Source: an uncultured Ruminococcus sp. (lineage in GTDB: Bacteria; Bacillota; Clostridia; Oscillospirales; Ruminococcaceae). From it: a stretch of 34,080 bases of DNA. This document shows, piece by piece, positions 32,872 through 34,080 of this stretch (its first letter is position 1; every line of letters starts with the position of its first letter). A program made the translations under genes and the position numbers. The DNA lies in assembly GCA_947176075.1 (NCBI GenBank), contig CAMWPG010000009.1, positions 1-34,080 of the forward strand, in the 5' to 3' direction. The notes below the pieces were generated by a model. That model had not been told where the DNA came from. It made no database searches and worked only from the letters and a program-made list of their open reading frames with translations.

Positions 32872-32907
32872 TATAGTAAACGCCAAATAAATTTGTTGTT
32901 TACTATA
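32872..32907. repeat. 36-bp palindromic repeat, short form, between flippase gene and deoD
   Basis: The hairpin starts at TATAGTAAACG and ends TACTATA around CAAATAAATTTG. It starts 1 bp after the flippase stop and ends just before the deoD ribosome binding site. Three substitutions from 24471-24506 restore two base pairs and make one G-T pair, so the hairpin is better matched here than there. Confidence 0.8.
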
Positions 32908-32923
32908 TAAGGGAGGATATTCT

Positions 32924-33634
32924 ATGTCAACACCACATAATAATGCTAATAACGGAGATATTGCAAAAACAGTTCTTATGCCGGGAGATCCGCTGAGAGC
33001 AAAATTTATAGCGGAAACATATCTTGAAGAAGCCGTATGCTATAATACTGTACGAAATATGCTCGGGTATACGGGATATTACAAAGGAGAGAGGATATCT
33101 GTACAGGGCAGCGGTATGGGTATGCCGTCTATAGGTATATATTCATATGAGCTTTTTCACGAATATGATGTTGACCGCATAATAAGAGTAGGCACATCCG
33201 GCGGTGTAAGCGACGATGTGCATTTGAGAGATGTGATAATAGCGCAGGGAGCTTGTACAAATTCTGCTTATGCAAATCAGTATGGATTGGACGGAACATT
33301 TGCGCCTATTGCAGACTTTGAGCTGCTGGAAGCGGCTGTCAAAGCGTCACGCAAGCTTGGAATTAAGGCTCGGGTAGGTAATGTGCTTTCATCGGATATA
33401 TTCTATTACAGCAAGGAAAGTTCGCTGCCTATGTGGGGAAGAATGGGTGTGCTTGCAACAGAAATGGAAGCGGCGGCACTTTATATGAATGCGGCAGAAT
33501 CGGGCAAGGCTGCTCTATGCATAACGACGGTATCAGATTGTCCGCTTAGAGGTGAATCCACATCGGCGCAGGAGCGTCAGCTTTCGTTTTCACAGATGAT
33601 AGATATAGCCCTTGAAACCATATGTCTGATTTAA
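32924..33634 (+). CDS. deoD: Purine-nucleoside phosphorylase, DeoD type
   Basis: A 236-residue hexameric-type nucleoside phosphorylase that splits purine (deoxy)nucleosides with phosphate into base and ribose 1-phosphate. The start 'MSTPHNNANNGDIAKTVLMP' carries the phosphate-binding 'MPGDPLRAKFIAE'. 'RVGTSGGV' is the second phosphate loop, 'ATEMEAAALY' binds ribose, and 'TVSDCPLRGE' holds the catalytic Asp and Arg. Length is normal. ATG follows AAGGGAGGA. A 36-bp hairpin repeat separates it from the flippase gene. No other deo or purine-salvage gene is adjacent. Confidence 0.95.
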   Translation: MSTPHNNANNGDIAKTVLMPGDPLRAKFIAETYLEEAVCYNTVRNMLGYTGYYKGERISVQGSGMGMPSIGIYSYELFHEYDVDRIIRVGTSGGVSDDVHLRDVIIAQGACTNSAYANQYGLDGTFAPIADFELLEAAVKASRKLGIKARVGNVLSSDIFYYSKESSLPMWGRMGVLATEMEAAALYMNAAESGKAALCITTVSDCPLRGESTSAQERQLSFSQMIDIALETICLI

Positions 33635-33723
33635 GATTTTTTTAAGCTGGCTGTTATATTATAATGTCAAGGATTAAGAAATCCTCAAAATTCCCCTAAA
33701 TTTTATTTGTAATATTTTTTTCC

Positions 33724-33750
33724 GCCTGCATTGTATGTGCAGGCTTTTTT
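33724..33750 (+). terminator. Intrinsic terminator after deoD
   Basis: GCCTGCA (33724-33730) pairs with TGCAGGC (33738-33744), followed by six T. It is 90 bp after the deoD stop. A small GGATT-AAGA-AATCC hairpin (33671-33684) lies before it. Confidence 0.8.
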
Positions 33751-33782
33751 ATATAAATTCAGAAAATAAAAAGTTTTTCGGT

Positions 33783-33848
33783 GCAGCAGTTTTTCAAAAA
33801 TGCTGCCGGAGCTCGAGGCAGCGCCTCGAATGATTGCGAAGCAATCAT
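33783..33848. repeat. Three hairpins in tandem
   Basis: GCAGCA (33783-33788) with TGCTGC (33801-33806), then CGAGGC-AGC-GCCTCG (33814-33828), then ATGATTGC-GAA-GCAATCAT (33830-33848). The last two are perfect. There is no coding potential and no T-tract. Confidence 0.6.
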
Positions 33849-33884
33849 AAAAAACAAAGCAGATCAAATCAAACAAAAAATAAG

Positions 33885-33982
33885 AAAAAATTTCGCATAA
33901 AAAAGAGGCTTTATGTTTTTATAAAACACATAAATAGGAAGTCTTGTTTTATTACTAAAAAAAGAAAAATGCGAAATTTTTT
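33885..33982. repeat. 98-bp element with perfect 14-bp terminal inverted repeats
   Basis: AAAAAATTTCGCAT (33885-33898) and its exact complement ATGCGAAATTTTTT (33969-33982) bound 70 bp of A/T-rich DNA with a further small palindrome. It is compatible with a non-autonomous mobile element or a long RNA hairpin. No clear target duplication is seen. The remaining bases to 34080 show no gene. Confidence 0.5.
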
Positions 33983-34080
33983 AACTTAGCAAAAGAGGGA
34001 ACAAAGCGACCAATTTTTGCGGATGGATAAAGAATTTTTTCAAATATGATATTATGTTGATAAATCGTTCTATATTAAGC

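Overview
The window looks like chromosomal DNA of a Gram-positive, anaerobic, fibre-degrading Oscillospiraceae bacterium, most likely Ruminococcus or a close relative. This rests on gene content, not a database match: a GH94 glycoside phosphorylase, BspA-type leucine-rich-repeat surface proteins, T-box leaders on thrS and cysE-cysS, strong AAGGAGG-type ribosome binding sites, several TTG starts, and very clean TTGACA-N17-TATAAT promoters in AT-rich spacers. No phage, complete insertion sequence, CRISPR array or resistance gene is visible.

Layout. (1) 139-4490, minus strand: three tightly packed genes for secreted LRR_5 proteins, each with a signal peptide, a C-terminal membrane helix and a cytoplasmic tail. 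(2) 4528-7294: a divergent promoter region with an operator-like inverted repeat and a ~160-bp imperfect palindrome, then a GH94 phosphorylase. (3) 7314-9687: promoter, T-box and thrS. (4) 9689-11832: a small four-helix membrane protein (minus), a palindromic repeat, and malQ. (5) 11851-12031: tRNA-Pro(CGG) with its own promoter and terminator. (6) 12086-19600: a polysaccharide operon with an initiating sugar-phosphate transferase, GDP-mannose pyrophosphorylase, GDP-mannose 4,6-dehydratase, two GT4 glycosyltransferases, a GDP-6-deoxymannose reductase and a coiled-coil protein. The pathway predicts GDP-D-rhamnose. (7) 19597-20582: pspA coupled to a 50-residue membrane protein. (8) 20620-24426: citrate synthase, a membrane-fused glycerophosphodiester phosphodiesterase and an Sfp-type phosphopantetheinyl transferase. 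(9) 24431-27712: a Cys T-box operon of cysE, cysS and a divergent cyclophilin-like protein. (10) 27802-29358: murA with a structured leader. (11) 29369-30722, minus: an ECF sigma factor and a membrane anti-sigma-like protein with a Thr/Ser-rich ectodomain. (12) 30723-31451: a repeat-rich gap with a possible gene remnant. (13) 31452-33750: a polysaccharide flippase and deoD. (14) 33751-34080: hairpins and a 14-bp inverted-repeat element.

The central loci supply cell-surface functions: activated D-rhamnose and lipid-linked glycan assembly, peptidoglycan precursor synthesis (murA), envelope stress response (pspA, ECF sigma) and surface LRR proteins. The GH94 enzyme and MalQ serve glucan use.

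The most unusual structure is non-coding. One family of palindromic repeats occurs four times, as 36-bp minimal and ~100-bp long forms, each time in the 5' leader of a gene: the polysaccharide operon, cysE, the ECF sigma gene and deoD. Two other palindromic repeat types also appear twice each. Other leads are the PspA-coupled mini-protein, a direct-repeat/inverted-repeat switch candidate before murA, and the missing polymerase and exporter in the rhamnan operon. I found no convincing wholly new multi-gene system.
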